From positions 222,524,641-222,588,640 of the forward strand of contig CM040126.1 of NCBI GenBank assembly GCA_022559845.1: a DNA stretch of 64,000 nucleotides, read 5' to 3'. The notes beneath the pieces are model-generated. The model saw only the letters and a program-made list of their open reading frames with translations, was not told the origin of the DNA and did not search any database. Source of the DNA: Amorphophallus konjac (Eukaryota; Streptophyta; Magnoliopsida; Alismatales; Araceae). A program made the translations under genes and the position numbers. Shown one piece after another: positions 25,264-38,000 of the stretch; within the stretch, counting starts at the first letter, position 1; every line of letters begins with the position of its first letter.

Positions 25264-26532
25264 AGACGTAAAACTTAGCGCTTCTAGGAGGCATCCCATA
25301 GTTTTCTTTCTCTGTATGCTAATAATGGCTTCTTGGGAGGCCACCCAAGCTTTTTGTGTGTTTGTGTTTTTATTTTGCAGGTGTGAATAAAAGATCAGTT
25401 GGGGAGAGCGAGAGCTACTTCTTTACATTGATTGCCCTGATTTTCAAAACCCACTACCACATTTTATCAGCAAAGATGCCCGTCCACGTTCACTTCCGCC
25501 AGGTTGTCCCGTTCCTTCACATATTTCTTACCTTCATTGTTCTATTATTTCAATTTGTTTCTGTCATTGAGGACAATGTCATTTAAGTTGGGGGGACAGA
25601 AAAATCAAATTGCACATGTTGCATTCAAATACAACCAATTTTTTAGCATTTATCCAAAAATTGAACAAAATAAACCCATTTTGAGTTTCATGACTCATGC
25701 TTCCATTAACAGTAATTCTGGAATAGAAAAGACTGGGATAAGGATGATGGAAAACTTTATCTAATCTAGCCATGGGAAAACTGATATAAGAATCTCTTTA
25801 AAGTTCATGTGCACTTTAGAAAAATAAAAATCACTTTGCACGCTAATGAAACAAAGAGGACAAGCCCTCTGCTATTAGGGATATGTTATCTGATATTCAG
25901 TACTTCTTAAAGAAGAGATCTTTTATAAGCTTTCTGCCAAGTTATCAATCAAAATTAGTGCAAAAAATACAAAAGAAAAAATATTGAAAAAAAATTGAGA
26001 AAAAGGCACCATGAAAAATGCCCCAATTCTGAGTAACCGGGCCTGCTTCACCTAAGACGTGTTGAGGTTCGCGTCAAAGGAAAAGGGAACTTGGATCTGG
26101 GTAACCGGGCCTGCTTCACCTAAGACGTGTTAAGGTTTGTGTAAAACAGTGAAGGGTAGTGCAGTATCATGTGTGTAGAAAAAATCTGTATCCCAAAAGG
26201 GACATTGCAATAAGGTAGACAAAAGCTATGCTTAATGCTCTGATTATGAAGTGCTGGGTTGAAAGACACTTATTCAGAATAGCACATAAGGGATGCAATT
26301 GTCTTCACTGTGGACTTAGCATTACACATGCACAAGTGCTATTGACCTTTAAGTTGAATTCTTAATCATGTACCTATTTCCAAATCTAAGGCTAGTGTGT
26401 GGAAATAAGTCCAGATTCCTAATCTTTAGTTGACTCTATGAAAGATGCTCTGGAAATGTAGTACGAATATTTTAAACTCTTGTTGGTCCTAAATTTAAAA
26501 TTATTTGTATTGCTAAGGGACTAGCAATGAGT
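25264..26532 (+). other. 3' non-coding region of the second Athila unit
   Basis: No gene is seen in this 1.27 kb. It parallels 18949-20124. It contains a purine tract AAGTTGGGGGGACAG at 25585-25600 and a direct duplication of about 68 bp, with GTAACCGGGCCTGCTTCACC at 26033 and again at 26101. The same pair, more degenerate, is in the first unit, so the duplication predates the two families' split. Confidence 0.7.
26028..26160 (+). repeat. 68 bp tandem duplication
   Basis: Two copies begin GTAACCGGGCCTGCTTCACC at 26033 and 26101 and continue with CTAAGACGTGTT. They differ at a few positions toward their ends. Confidence 0.75.
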
Positions 26533-26545
26533 AAGTTGGGGGGTG
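26533..26545 (+). other. Polypurine tract before 3' LTR-A
   Basis: AAGTTGGGGGGTG directly precedes the LTR start TGATAAGTG. Confidence 0.85.
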
Positions 26546-28262
26546 TGATAAGTGTGTAATTTTACATGTTAATTAATAGTATAACACACTTTTATGAGCC
26601 TTAATATGCATCACTATGCATTTATCACACTTAATATCAATTTCAGATCAAAATATTTCGGTGCCTGATTTAATTCAATTTTTGATTCTATTTTGCAGAC
26701 ACAAATGGGCCAAAGCTCACACATCTAAAAGCCCATGACAACTAATCCCAATCTTAGTGCAAATAAAATAAAATAAAAAAATAAAATAATTGTTTACATA
26801 TATATCTGCTATATATATATATATTTAAGACATATAGTTGAGATATATATATATATATATTTGATATATATATATGATATATATTATATATATATATATA
26901 TATTTGATATATACTTTAGATATATATGTTATATACATATTTGATATATACCTTTATATGATATAGTTATCTATAAATATGATACATATAACATGCATTG
27001 GGCTTTTCACGTATTTCACGTAGTTATGTATAAAGCATGCATTGGGCTTTTCACATAATTATGTATATAGCATGCAGTTGTGCTTTACATTGGTATATAT
27101 ATAACATGTAGGCTTGAGGCTTCAAGTGGTGCATGGTTTCAGGTAGGCCATGCATTCAGGAAGGCTAAATAGGTTTCACGTGAAGACAAAGCAACGCATA
27201 TGGTGTCTTGCATGGCCTCTCAACGTGGGCAGCACATACACGTCAGCAGCATGCACATGCATCAAATGGGCTTCGTCGGCAAGCGGCTTGGGCGAGGACT
27301 TCTCACGTGGGAAAAGGAGAGGCGGTGCTTCACGAGGTTGGTGGCGTGGTTCGCAGCCAACTATTTGGGCAGTCAAAGCGGCGCCGGTGGAACTTTACGA
27401 AAGGGCTTCGGCGTGATTCTCGCGGTCAACTTCGGCAGGCATGTCGGCAAGGTTTGCGGCCACGCTTCTCACGCTGGATGGCGAAGGCCCATTCACACGA
27501 CACACGGGCAGAGAAGGAGCTTCTTTTGGAGCCTATAAAAGGGGTGGGAAGTGGCTCTCTTGGGATGAAAAAAAATGCACATACGTAGAAGCTAGCTTCC
27601 CTCTCTCCCTCACTCCATTCCTCTCCATTCTTAGTTCTTAGTTTAATATTAAGATTGTCCATTTTATTTCGTTATTGTTATAATTTTGTGGTAATTAATT
27701 TTATTATAATTTTTATACACTCGTAAGTGTGTTTTAATTTATGTTTAATTTTAATAGTGTTGTTATTTACATTTTTTATTTAACATAATCTTCTCTCCAA
27801 CTCTCTCATATTCTTCTAAAATTCTTTCTCGGACAATTTCCAAACTTCTTCCAAAGACGGTCAAGAGACGTGGTTCCGATCCGGTCGAGTGCACGTGGTC
27901 GTTCCCGAAGACTCGTAAATCAAAGGCTCGAGGAGACGACGCCGTTATCACACTACGGCCGCACCAAATCTATCCCACTTCGTCTATTTTATTTCACATT
28001 TAATTTTGTTATTCCGTTAGAATTCATTTCGTTTCATGTAAGTTTACTTTTTAATTAGTGTAAATCTCACTCAAAATTCGGAGCTTTCAAATATAAGAAT
28101 TTTCCAATTCATGCTTACTTGAAAATATTTCTTTCTCGTGGGATCGACCCGTATTCACCACTGTACTCGTATTTTCAAAATCATTCGAGTGAGTGAGTGC
28201 GGTTATAAATTTTGAAATTTGTGTGGCACGGCATTTTTAAACGACGACTGTCGAGCGCATCA
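26546..28262 (+). mobile_element. LTR-A, 3' copy
   Basis: This 1717 bp LTR pairs with 11139-12877. It ends GAGCGCATCA and is followed by the target duplication AGTGG and resumed satellite. Its TATA box is at 27534-27541. It is shorter than the 5' copy, mainly in the TA-rich tract. Confidence 0.9.
27534..27541 (+). promoter_or_regulatory. TATA box of LTR-A (3' copy)
   Basis: TATAAAAG in the context GAGCCTATAAAAGGGG, the same as at 12149. In the 3' copy it would drive transcription outward into the satellite at 28263. Confidence 0.65.
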
Positions 28263-28954
28263 AGTGGTAATTAATAAATATAACGCTACAACAATAATAT
28301 AAAATCACTTAATTGTGAAAAATGATAGAAAAATAATATAAACGTATCGCTTCGTTTAATCAGTGTTGTTTGATGATTAAGAAAGATTCAGATCCGTATT
28401 GGTAGAGTTAGAAAATCCATACACGGTTAAACCCTCAAACGAACTTGAGTTTCTTCAAGTTTCACTATCATGAGATATTTGTCACCGTTATAGAGTTATT
28501 TGTCACTGCTAACGCTATTTGTCACTCACAACATCTATTTGTCACCCTTATCGCTCGCCAGCCATCGCCTTTGTTTCACTTCAAAACATATCTTTTACTT
28601 CAGTTATCCATTTATCACCCTTAGGAGACATTTGTCAGCCCTGAAACCTATTTCTCACCACTGATGATTATTTGTCACCACTATGCGGTGTTAGCCGTCG
28701 CGCTTGATTTTCGCTTATCTGACTTACTGGCTCCAAAACTTCAAAACACGTTCTTCTTTCTGTCTAACAATGATAATTAATAAATATAATACTGTAATTA
28801 TAATAAAATAAATAAAAATACCAAAAATCATAAAAAAATAAAAATTTATAAATATAATAGTATACTAATAATAAAATAATTATGAAAAAGATAAAATTTA
28901 TGTAAAATGATAATTAATAAATGTTAAATAATTGTGAGAATGACAAAAACTAAA
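28263..28954. repeat. AT-rich satellite, fragment 2
   Basis: The array continues from fragment 1. It contains one GC-richer block (about 28350-28770) with the repeated octamer TTTGTCAC, followed by TGATAATTAATAAAT sub-repeats. It starts with AGTGG (Athila target duplication) and ends with CTAAA at 28950-28954 (copia target duplication). Confidence 0.85.
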
Positions 28955-29266
28955 TGTTGAGTCCCGGAGGGTGGCAATCAAGAGGGGAGGGGTGAATTGA
29001 TGGCCAATTAAAATAAACTACTTGCGTGAATTCTATACTAATTATGTATACAAGCTCTAGCCTTACACGAACAAGATCACACTCGTGGATGGGTGTGAAG
29101 TGGGTGTGATTGATAGAGAAAATGGTGAATGCTCACCTCACCGCGAAGCCCACTCGACAGGTAAATGAAGTAGCAAACCATAAATGACACACGGAATTTT
29201 TAGGTGGTTCGGGTACACTGCCGTGTCGCCTACGTCCACCCCTCACACGGAGGAGTAAGGCTACAC
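28955..29266 (-). mobile_element. Copia 3' LTR, first part (terminal end of the LTR)
   Basis: It matches 59006-59320 of the 5' LTR. It is interrupted at 29266 by the LARD-like element; the last five bases, TACAC (29262-29266), recur at 38836-38840. Confidence 0.9.
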
Positions 29267-32200
29267 TGTGGCGACCCGGATTCCGGATACCAGGTGCGCC
29301 CGGTAGGACTACCGGATACACGTGGTACCGCATGGGACCCGCGAGGCCTCCCAAGCGCGGGAAAGCGCCGAAGGGAAAAAGGACTGTCGTGTAGTACATT
29401 GAACTGACAGATATAACAGCAAGCAATTAAATTTCATTAGAACGGTTTGCTAAAGTAGCAGAAATAAAATTACATTTTACTTAATAATTCAAATTTTACA
29501 ATTATACACCAGAGTCCAGTCCAAAAGGAAAGACAACAAGGCAGTCTGACAGAAAAGAACGTACACAGAAGTCGGGGGAAGCCCGACACTGGTACAGCAG
29601 GCAGCTACAGCAAATGCGCTCCTCTAGGAACATCAGAGGCAGACGGTGAAACCCACCTGAAAAGCAGGGGTGAGTCTCAAAATAGAAACTCAGTAGGGGT
29701 CACGCGGATCCCCACAGGAAAACGCACAGTGCAACGGAAGCAACAGAAACAGCGAGTGCAGCAAAGCAGGAAAAGGTACACTACAAAGCTGTAAACAGAC
29801 ATGGTACAGCAGGAGTAGGGAACAGGCTAAGAGCAAGGGGAGCTCAACAACAAAGAAGAGCGAGGCCGTAAAACACGGAACAACGGCCACCGAGGAGAAC
29901 TCGGCACCCTAAGCTACTCCAAACGGCAACAGACGGTCAACCCCAAACTCACACAGTAGGGTAACCCAATCTATTAGCCAAAACAAAGGCGAAGGCAGAC
30001 GCCGACGCCGAAAGCGCAAACAAAACACGACAGGAAACGTCGTGCACACAGCCCCACGCATGACAAGAACGTCATGCAAACGACAGAACACTGACCTCGA
30101 GTACGGCCACAAGCGGGCAACTCGAAAAGGTCACAGCACGCAAGAAAACGCCGAGAGTCACCGCACCAAGTGACAGGAGCACCCTCCTCCCAGGAGAACA
30201 GCCAGATGCGTCCACTGACGACTTACACTGCGCCACGAGTGTCATGTCACTCAAAGACAAGACACACCAAGAACCAGGTCCGAGGAACAACAGTTCCAAG
30301 GAAACATGGTACCACAGCACGAAACTACAGCACCAACTGCGAGTGACTAGTCAGGGCCACGCCCGTCGGCGCAAGTCCCCAGTCCCTGACCACGTGTGCA
30401 CACACCGACCTCTACCTAGGCCAGGCCTCTAGCTAGTATTCCCCTCGGTAGGACGCTACCGTTGGCCGGGGCCTACGGAACTAGCTTAAAAACCGTACGT
30501 ACCAAACGCAACAGGAAACACCCCTCCACCACTCCCGGTGGGTCGGCAAAAGCCTAGGGCTACAACTAGGGGAGGCTCACAAGGCACGAACTCCGAAACA
30601 CAGGCGCTACAGCACAGACAGCTAAGAAAAGCCCTGTCTCGTGCACCACAAAGCACCAAGGTAGCTAGACAACCGCCAACAGACTCAGGATCAGGCAACT
30701 AGACCTACAACGCAACGATCCTTGAGTCAGACGACTCAACGGCAAGATCGTCACAAACAGCGGAACAAGCCGCCAATCGGTCTAACCCTAAGCCAGAAGA
30801 AACCACGCTCCGCAGAAAACAACACACGGAGATCTGAGGGAAACACCAAGAACCCTCAGACACGCCTGGACACGTAAATCGAGGTAGAACAACACCTCGA
30901 GGCATCCAGAAGCAATGTCTCGAGCCGGACACAACCACCGAGACACACACACGCAAGGTCACACGTCAACCTCTAGGTCACACTGGGTTGACCTGAACCC
31001 AACAATAATGCTCGAAAAGTAGGAAAGAGAATCCTACCTCAAGCAAGAAGACTCCTGGCCACCTTACACGTAATTTTAACCCTCATAGGACGTCGGGAGA
31101 CATCCACGGGACAACGGGCAGACCACAAGGACAAGCCAAGACAAGTAGAAACCGAAGCACGAAAATCGAAGCACAGGGCAAGTAACGCACCACCCCTAGA
31201 CCGCTACAAGCATATGACGGTCTAGACCTGGGCCGTTACACCCAAACGATGGACAGACGACAGGCCGTCTCACACACACCACCCAAACCACTCTAAAGCA
31301 CAAACACACGAATCAAGGCCAAGTAACGCACAAGGCCAAGCGCGTTACAAGTAAGCAACGCGGCAGGGGAAACGCGCCAGAACCAAACGACGCACAGGGG
31401 TAGGCGCGTTACTCACAACGGCATAGCCACCCTCAACCCAGCACAAAACAACAAATAACGGCAAGAGGCAAGCGCGTTATACAACAACGATGCACAGGGG
31501 CACGACCGTTACACCATCGAATAGCACAACACCCACGACCCTCAGCCAAACAGCATGTAACGGTCCAAGAAGGACGCGTTACACACAAACAACGCATGGG
31601 GACAGGCGCGTTACAACCAACGGCACAGCCACCCACAGTCGACCAAAACAGAATGCAACGGCCAGGGGTAGGCGCGTTACACTCAAAATAACGGATGAGA
31701 ACCCATCCGTCGGGGGAACCGCCTTAATGGTCAAACGTCGGTCAAACGGACAATAACGGCCAAGGCAGGGCGCGTCACTTCCATCTAACACGCTGGGTCA
31801 AGCGCGTTAGACCAACCGACTCAACCCCAAAACAAGGCAACAATAAGTGAAGTAACGCGCAGACCTAGGCGCGTTACAGGGAAGCGACGCGCCACCCTAG
31901 GGCCGTTACTCACCCAGAAGCCAGAAAGCTCAAAAACCTCAGACGAAGTAGCGGTCAGTCGTAGGGCCGTTATATACAAGTGACGGCGACTGGAATGACC
32001 GTTACATCGGTCACGGCGGGAAAACAGAGGAACGGCCAAACTGGCCCGTTCCACGCCCCATTCACGCCGAAACGCAGGGGAAACAAACCCAAACGCTGAA
32101 AAACATCACTAGGGTGCTAAAAACCCCACATGCAAGCTCAAAAACACAAGATCCGGGCGATTTCATCAAATCCACCCAAAGTGGGTCACCGAGGTTCCCG

Positions 32201-33015
32201 GGCTTCTGCCGGCCTCGAATGAACACCAAACGACACGAAATCAATGTGGATGGGATCCTAACATCCCAGCGGTCAGTTAGAAACTAACTACGCCGCAAAC
32301 AGTCGCCGTTCACCGGCCGACCCTAAAAATCACGAAAATCACCATTTAGGCAAACTAAGCCCAAACTCGACTGTTTCCTAGCCGAACGTCGTGCAATGGC
32401 AGGGAAAACGGAGAGGACGAAGTAAGGATCAGTCACCCTACCTCCACCGAAGAAACCGAGCCCCGAAAGGACTAAACCACGCCGAAAACCACTCGCGAAC
32501 CGATTTCACCGGCTTTGAATCCACCATTCGGGATCGCGCCAGAATCGATCCGATCCTTGCTCCATCGCGCACCCAGCCAGCTCCATCACGTCCCCAACAC
32601 GTACCTCTAGGTCCTCCGTCTACAGCCGGAGTCGAGGAGGCGAACGGGAGAGAACGGAAGAGAGAGAGACGGCGGCAGCGAATGAGAAGGAAGGAGAGAG
32701 GAAAAGAAAAGAAATAGAAAAGAAATTAGGAATTGACAAATTCTGAAAATGCGACGAAAATGCACAAATTCAGAAAAATACGTATAAATAGTCGAAACGA
32801 CCGGCTCGAAGAGTACATCGTCGCTGTAGCATCCACGAGTTCGAGAATTGACAAACAAACTCACCGTAGGGTTCCGTAACTAGTACGTGAGAAAAACCCA
32901 CACGGCTCGTCAAACTCAACTCGGAAGCCACAAAAGCGAACCGAAACTCAACGAAACCAATCCGAAAGACCCAATGAAGATCCAGTAAGACCTACCAAGG
33001 ATCCATGGCATCACA
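29267..33015 (-). mobile_element. LARD-like element 2, 3' LTR
   Basis: The ends on the plus strand are TGTGGCGACC and ATGGCATCACA. It pairs with 35040-38835 over its whole length with scattered differences. It contains a GTAACG/CGTTAC array (about 31170-32065) and a GA-rich tract (32640-32720). Confidence 0.88.
31170..32065. repeat. GTAACG/CGTTAC module array in LARD LTR (copy 3)
   Basis: It has the same kind of modules as at 1230-1990, with differences in module number. GCGCGTTAC and GTAACG elements alternate in both orientations. Confidence 0.7.
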
Positions 33016-33029
33016 TCCTCCCCTCCTTT
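33016..33029 (-). other. Polypurine tract of LARD-like element 2
   Basis: On the minus strand AAAGGAGGGGAGGA abuts the LTR start TGTGATGCC. It is identical to the tract at 2974-2987. Confidence 0.85.
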
Positions 33030-35026
33030 AAGAAATTTTGCCATCGAAATTAAGGACTAACAAAGGAGAAGCAGGGAAGAATAACCCAACCGCACAATCA
33101 CGATAAAACGACAAAAATATCGAAAAACACAGCTCAGAGGAACACCGTCAGACCACAATTACAGGTACACACTCAGCTTCCAAGACAGCAAGTCCATAGC
33201 ACGAGCATGACACCAAAGTGAATACATCTGACACCTCCGGAGCAAGGCAACGTCGTTTACGTCTCACTGGACAGGAGACACGACTGCCACAACAACCGAT
33301 AACCAACATCGAAAAACACAACGATAGCACGGCAAGCGGCAGCTTACACAAGGAGGCACAGTCCTCGCAGCTGACAGCTCAGCCACATCATCGGCTCCAA
33401 TGCCAAAGGTAACAGGGAACACCTGGCACACAGGACGCCAACGACAACACTAGACCACAAGCACCGACAAGTCAGTCCTCACTCAGATATTACATCTGAT
33501 CAAGTCGCAAGCTAACTCTACCAGGAGAAGAGAGTACCGCAAGCTAACTGACACGTCCAGGTCCAAACAGAGACACAAAATCATAAAGAAACATCGCCAA
33601 AACAACAACAAACAGCACCTGTAGGATCCCGGCTCCGCACAGCACATAGAACCATGAAACACAACTGCAAGCAGGGTCACATCAAGGCACAGAAATAACT
33701 GAGCACACGACCACATGGGAACGGGTCACACATCAGACTGCTCACCAAGGAGAGACCCACAACAAAGAGAAACGACAACAATCTCGGGGAACGCAACTCA
33801 AGGACTACAAACACGCCTCGAGAGCACAACACCCAAGAAAGAAATGCAGAGCAAAGGGTACTCAATCAGCAGGAATGCCGACAAATTCCCCAATACTCGC
33901 AAAATGCCAATGCCAACAGCAAACGAGCAACCGACACAACACGGCACGGCAACAACTATGTCAAGGCACAGGAAGCCAAGATAAAGTCACCACGAGAAAG
34001 AACAATTCTCTCGACCAGCCAGAAACTCGAAAACACGATTCTAAACCCATGGGTAGCCAGCCCACACACTTCCGCTGCGTACTCTTACAACACACAATGC
34101 ACACGGCAATAGAATAACCTCGGTAGTCACACCTCAGCACACACCAGGCGCCATCGCAATCAACAAAGATCGCAAACCACACGCCACGAGTACCGATCCC
34201 GTGAACAACCGATCACAAGGAGCCTAAGTGCAACAGGAGAAGAGCACCAGCTTCAGCACAAAGCACAAGGAAAGCATCAATCTCAGCTTACCTTCATGTC
34301 CTGAAAACGATAAATGAGCCTTCACAATACATCGGCCGTTAGACACAGCACGACAACTACGGTACACAGCAGCTCTTAACACCATCATGGAGTCCAAAGC
34401 CAAGCAACCGTAAAGTAGAGAGCAGGTCAGGCTCAAAACAAAGCTGTCCACACTTAAGCAGACACAAGACAAAGGCATCACCAAGACAGCAAATCCAAGG
34501 CAAACCTCGAAAAAGATTCCACCAGAAGGGACAGGAAGCAAGAAGCTCAACCTCAAAAGCTCACCAGGAAGGAAAAATCCTAGCTCGCCTGAGCAACTTC
34601 TCCAACACGGAATCTAAACGAGCACTTCAACAGAAGCAAAACACATCAGGAGCTGAACAGACTCAAGCCGGGACGACCAAGACAACGTAAGAACGTGTAC
34701 GGTCATCAAACCAAGGCTAAAGGTCAACAGCAACCTGAGCAAAACACAGAAACATCTCGAACAATGCACTGCTGGTTCATGCCATCCGACAAGCACTGCC
34801 AAGTGCAACACGATCGAGATCAACACTAAAATCGAACGAAGCACCTCGTCACATCCAGACGAGAGCAAAACCATCTCGCACAGTGCCAACCGAGCACGCA
34901 CAAGACCACACACAAAAAGCACCGCGATAAACCATCGCAACACCTAAGCCAGCAAGAGACTGTACAGGACCTCAACGACTCTAGAAACTGTATATATGAG
35001 ATTCCCATGTACTTCACACAACAATG

Positions 35027-35037
35027 CTCTGAAACCA
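35027..35037 (-). other. Primer binding site of LARD-like element 2, one mismatch
   Basis: The minus strand reads TGGTTTCAGAG two bases after the LTR end GTCGCCACA. Compared with TGGTATCAGAG in element 1 one base differs, probably a mutation after insertion. Confidence 0.75.
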
Positions 35038-35039
35038 AC

Positions 35040-38000
35040 TGTGGCGACCTAGATTCCGGATACCAGGTGCGCCCGGTAGGACTACCGGATACACGTGGTA
35101 CCGCATGGAACCCGCGAGGCCTCCCAAGCGCAGGAAAGCGCCGAAGGGAAAAAGGACTGTTGTGTAGTACATTGAACTGACAGATATAACAGCAAGCAAT
35201 TAAATTTCATTAGAACGGTTTGCTAAAGTAGCAGAAATAAAATTACATTTTCATTAATAATTTAAAATTTACAATTATACACCAGAGTCCAGTCCAAAAG
35301 GAAAGGCAACAAGTACAGTCTGACAGAAAAGAACGTACACAGAAGTCGGGGGAAGCCCGACGCAGGTACAGCTGGCCGCTACAGCAAACGTGCTCCTCCA
35401 GGAACAGCAGAGGCAGACGGTGAAACCCACCTGAAAAGCAGGGGTGAGTCTCAAAACAGAAACTCAGTAGGGGTCACGCGGATCCCCACTGGAAAATGCA
35501 CAGTGCAGCGGAAGCAACAGAAACAACGAGTGCAGCAAAGCAGGAAAAGCTACACTACAAAGCTGTAAACAGACAGGGTACAGCAGGAGTAGGGAACAGG
35601 CTAAGAGCAATGGGAGCTCAACAACAAAGAAGAGCGAGGCCGTAAAACACGGAACAACGGCCACCGAGGAGAACTCGGCACCCTAAGCTACTCCAAACGG
35701 CAACAGACGGTCAACCCTAAACTCACACAGTAGGGTAACCCAGTCCATCGACCAAAACAAAGGCGAAGGCAGACACCGACACCGAAAGCGCAAACAAAAC
35801 ACGACAGGAAACGTCGTGCACACACCCCCACGCATGACAAGAACATCATGCAAACGACAGAACACTGACCTCGAGTGCGGCCACAAGCGGGCAACTCGAA
35901 AAGGTCACAGCGCGCAAGAAAACGTCGAGAGTCACCGCACCAAGTGATAGGAGCACCCTCCTCCCAGGAGAACAGCCAGATGCGTCCACTGACGTCTTAC
36001 ACTGCGCCACGAGTGTCATGTCACTCAAGGACAAGACACACCAAGAACCAAGTCCGAGGAACAACAGTTCCAAGGAAACATGGTACCACAGCACGAAACT
36101 ACAGCACCAACTGCGAGTGACTAGTCAGGGCCACGCCCGTCGGCGCAAGTCCCCAGTCCCTGACCACGTGTGCACACACCGACCTCTACCTAGGCCAGGC
36201 CTCTAGCTAGTATTCCCCTCGGTAGGATGCTATCGTTGGCCGGGGCCTACGGAACTAGCTTAAAAATCGTACGTACCAAACGCAATAGGAAACACCCCTC
36301 CACCACTCCCGGTGGGTCGGCAAAAGCCTAGGGCTACAACTAGGGGAGGCTCACAAGGCACGAACTCCGAAACACAGGCGCTACAGCACAGACAGCTAAG
36401 AAAAGCCCTGTCTCGTGCACCACAAAGCACCAAGACAGCTAGACAACCGCCAACAGACTCAGGATCAGGCAACTAGACCTACAACGCAACGATCCTTGAG
36501 TCAGACGACTCAACGGCAAGATCGTCACAAACAGCGGAACAAGCCGCCAATCGGTCTAATCCTAAGCCAGAAGAAACCACGCTCCGCAGAAAACAACACA
36601 CGGAGATCTGAGGGAAACACCAAGAACCCTCAGACACACCTGGACATGCAAATCGAGGTAGAACAACACCTCGAGACATCCAGAAGCAGTGTCTCGAGCC
36701 GGACACAACCACCGAGACACACACACGCAAGGTCACACGTCAACCTCTAGGTCACACCGGGTTGACCTGAACCCAACAATAATGCTCGAAAAGTAGGAAA
36801 GAGAATCCTACCTCAAGCAAGAAGACTCCTGGCCACCTTACACGTAATCTTAACCCTCATAGGACGTCGGGAGACATCCACGGGACAACGGGCAGACCAC
36901 AAGGACAAGCCAAGACAAGCAGAAACCGAAGCACGAAAATCGAAGCACAGGGCAAGTAACGCACCACCCCTAGACCGCTACAAGCATATGACGGTCTAGA
37001 CCTGGGCCGTTACACCCAAACGACGGACAGACGACAGGCCATCGCACACACACCACCCTAACCACTCTAAAGCACAAACACATGAATCAAGGCCAAGTAA
37101 CGCACAATGCCAAGCGCGTTACAAGCAAGCAACGCGGCAGGGGAAACACGCCAGAACCAAACGACGCACAGGGGCAGGCACGTTACTCACAACAGCACAG
37201 CCACCCTCAACCCAGCACAAAACAACAAATAACGGCAAGAGGCAAGCGCGTTATACAACAACGACACACAGGGGCACGGCCGTTATACCATCGAATAGCA
37301 CAACACCCACGACCCTCAGCCAAACAGCATGTAACGGTCCAAGAAGGACGCGTTACACACAAACGACGCATGGGGACAGGCGCGTTACAACCAACGGCAC
37401 AGCCACCCACAGTCGACCAAAATAGAATGCAACGGCCAGGGGCAGGCGCGTTACACTCAAAATAACGGATGGGAACCCATCCGTCGGGGGAACCGCCTCA
37501 ACAGTCAAACGTCGGTCAAACGGACACTAACGGCCAAGGCAGGGCGCGTCACTTCCATCTAACGCGCTGGGTCAAGCGCGTCACTTCCATCTAACGCGCT
37601 GGGTCAAGCGCGTTAGACCAACAGACTCAACCCCAAAACAAGGCAACAATAAGCGAAGGAACGTGCAGACCTAGGCGCGTTATAGGGAAGCGACGCGCCA
37701 CCCTAGGGCCGTCACTCACCCAAAAGCCAGAAAGCTCAAAAACCTCAGACAAAGTAGCGGTCAGTCGTAGGGCCGTTATATACAAGTGACGGCCACTGGA
37801 ATGACCGTTACATCGGTCACGGCGGGAAAACAGAGGAACGGCCAAACCGGCCCGTTCCACGCCCCATTCACACCGAAACGCTGGGGAAACAAACCTAAAC
37901 GCTGAAAAACAACACTATGGTGCTTAAAACCCCACATGCAAGCTCAAAAACACAAGATCCGGGCGATTTCATCAAATCCACCCAAAGTGGGTCACCGAGG

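Larger units (their letters stand above)
11139..28262 (+). mobile_element. Athila-type Ty3/gypsy composite with three LTRs
   Basis: Outer LTRs (11139-12877 and 26546-28262) begin TGATAAGTGTG, end GAGCGCATCA, and are flanked by the 5 bp duplication AGTGG (11134-11138 and 28263-28267). Inside lie two full internal regions, each with its own primer site TGGCGCCGTTACCGGGGA and its own polypurine tract, separated by a third LTR of a different but related family (20138-22300). The first unit encodes Gag-Pol, the second one non-enzymatic protein. Athila membership rests on the FMDD form of the RT motif, the primer site and the LTR ends. The single outer duplication suggests that the ends were inserted together. 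Confidence 0.85.
33016..35039 (-). mobile_element. LARD-like element 2, internal region, non-coding
   Basis: 2.02 kb collinear with 2974-5013, with small indels and no protein domain in either strand. A frame of 110 codons at 34224-34556 overlaps the position of a 92-codon frame at 4214-4492; the two share sequence only as far as the DNA does and their ends differ. Confidence 0.8.

Noticed and set aside
28350..28770. A CRISPR-like array of spaced TTTGTCAC motifs
   Set aside because: The repeat is only about 8 bp and degenerate, spacing is irregular, and the context is a plant satellite.
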